Assembly (NCBI GenBank): GCA_020026225.1
Contig: JAHHQU010000017.1
Span: 1-42,237, forward strand
Reading direction: 5' to 3'
DNA from: Phocaeicola sp.
Lineage (GTDB): Bacteria; Bacteroidota; Bacteroidia; Bacteroidales; Bacteroidaceae
DNA: 42,237 bases
How positions within the stretch are numbered: position 1 is the first letter of the stretch; every line of letters starts with the position of its first letter. The translations under genes and the position numbers were made by a program. Of this stretch, positions 42,177 through 42,237 are shown one piece after another. The notes beneath the pieces were generated by a model. The model worked only from the letters and a program-made list of their open reading frames with translations. It was not told the DNA's origin and did not search any database.

Positions 42177-42237
42177 TATTATATTTAACGTGAGTTCGAC
42201 GAATTGTAAGTGCTTGTAAATTTGGTGATTAGCGAAA

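Overview
The window looks like core chromosome of a gut-type Bacteroidales bacterium, most likely Bacteroidaceae (Bacteroides/Phocaeicola). This rests on the protein families (DUF3836 and DUF3810 proteins, a fused SpmA-SpmB, a tricorn-like S41 protease, a GH95 glycosidase, a cytochrome b558-type SdhC) and on several start-proximal sequences matching the Bacteroidota sigma-ABfr promoter (TTG/TTTG, 19-21 bases, TAnnTTTG). Strong Shine-Dalgarno sequences are rare. I see no rRNA, tRNA, insertion sequence, prophage or CRISPR array. Genus is not determined.

Layout. Bases 1-9951 are all leftward: the start of sdhA/frdA (cut by the window edge) and sdhC; then a probable run GNAT-like protein > parE > coaD > S41 processing protease; a Ca/Na exchanger; a 627-base non-coding gap; and a DUF3810 membrane protein. 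At about 10 kb the direction switches. Bases 10068-18147 are all rightward: spmAB-ybeY, mnmG, apt, uvrC and dtd-mazG-deoC. A perfect 16-bp parS site lies eight bases after mnmG, so this stretch is probably near the chromosome origin. From 18 to 42 kb the genes are mostly rightward with leftward exceptions: ispB-type prenyl synthase, polA, a small secreted DUF3836 protein, ychF, mnmA, a leftward LOG/SIS pair, an M16 peptidase, a short AraC-type regulator, argS, an RNase H with viroplasmin domain, an LTA-synthase-like membrane phosphatase/transferase, a GH95 alpha-L-fucosidase-type enzyme, an MBOAT/SGNH-like pair and a leftward tricorn-like protease.

How the genes work together. Several serve translation fidelity and tRNA/rRNA processing (mnmG, mnmA, ybeY, dtd, argS, ychF). 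Others serve DNA maintenance (parE, uvrC, polA, RNase H, parS), nucleotide salvage or sanitation (apt, mazG, deoC), and anaerobic respiration (sdhCA and the long-chain prenyl synthase needed for menaquinone). The 31-42 kb part leans to the envelope: phosphoglycerol-type transferase, acyltransferase pair, secreted glycosidase and protease. I found no obvious new multi-gene defence or mobile system. The most notable observations are the parS site, a Cys/His-rich N-terminal extension on DeoC, a cluster of six GTTTCAC/GTGAAAC half-sites at 38.7 kb, and unexplained RNA-like structures in the 8.2-8.8 kb gap.
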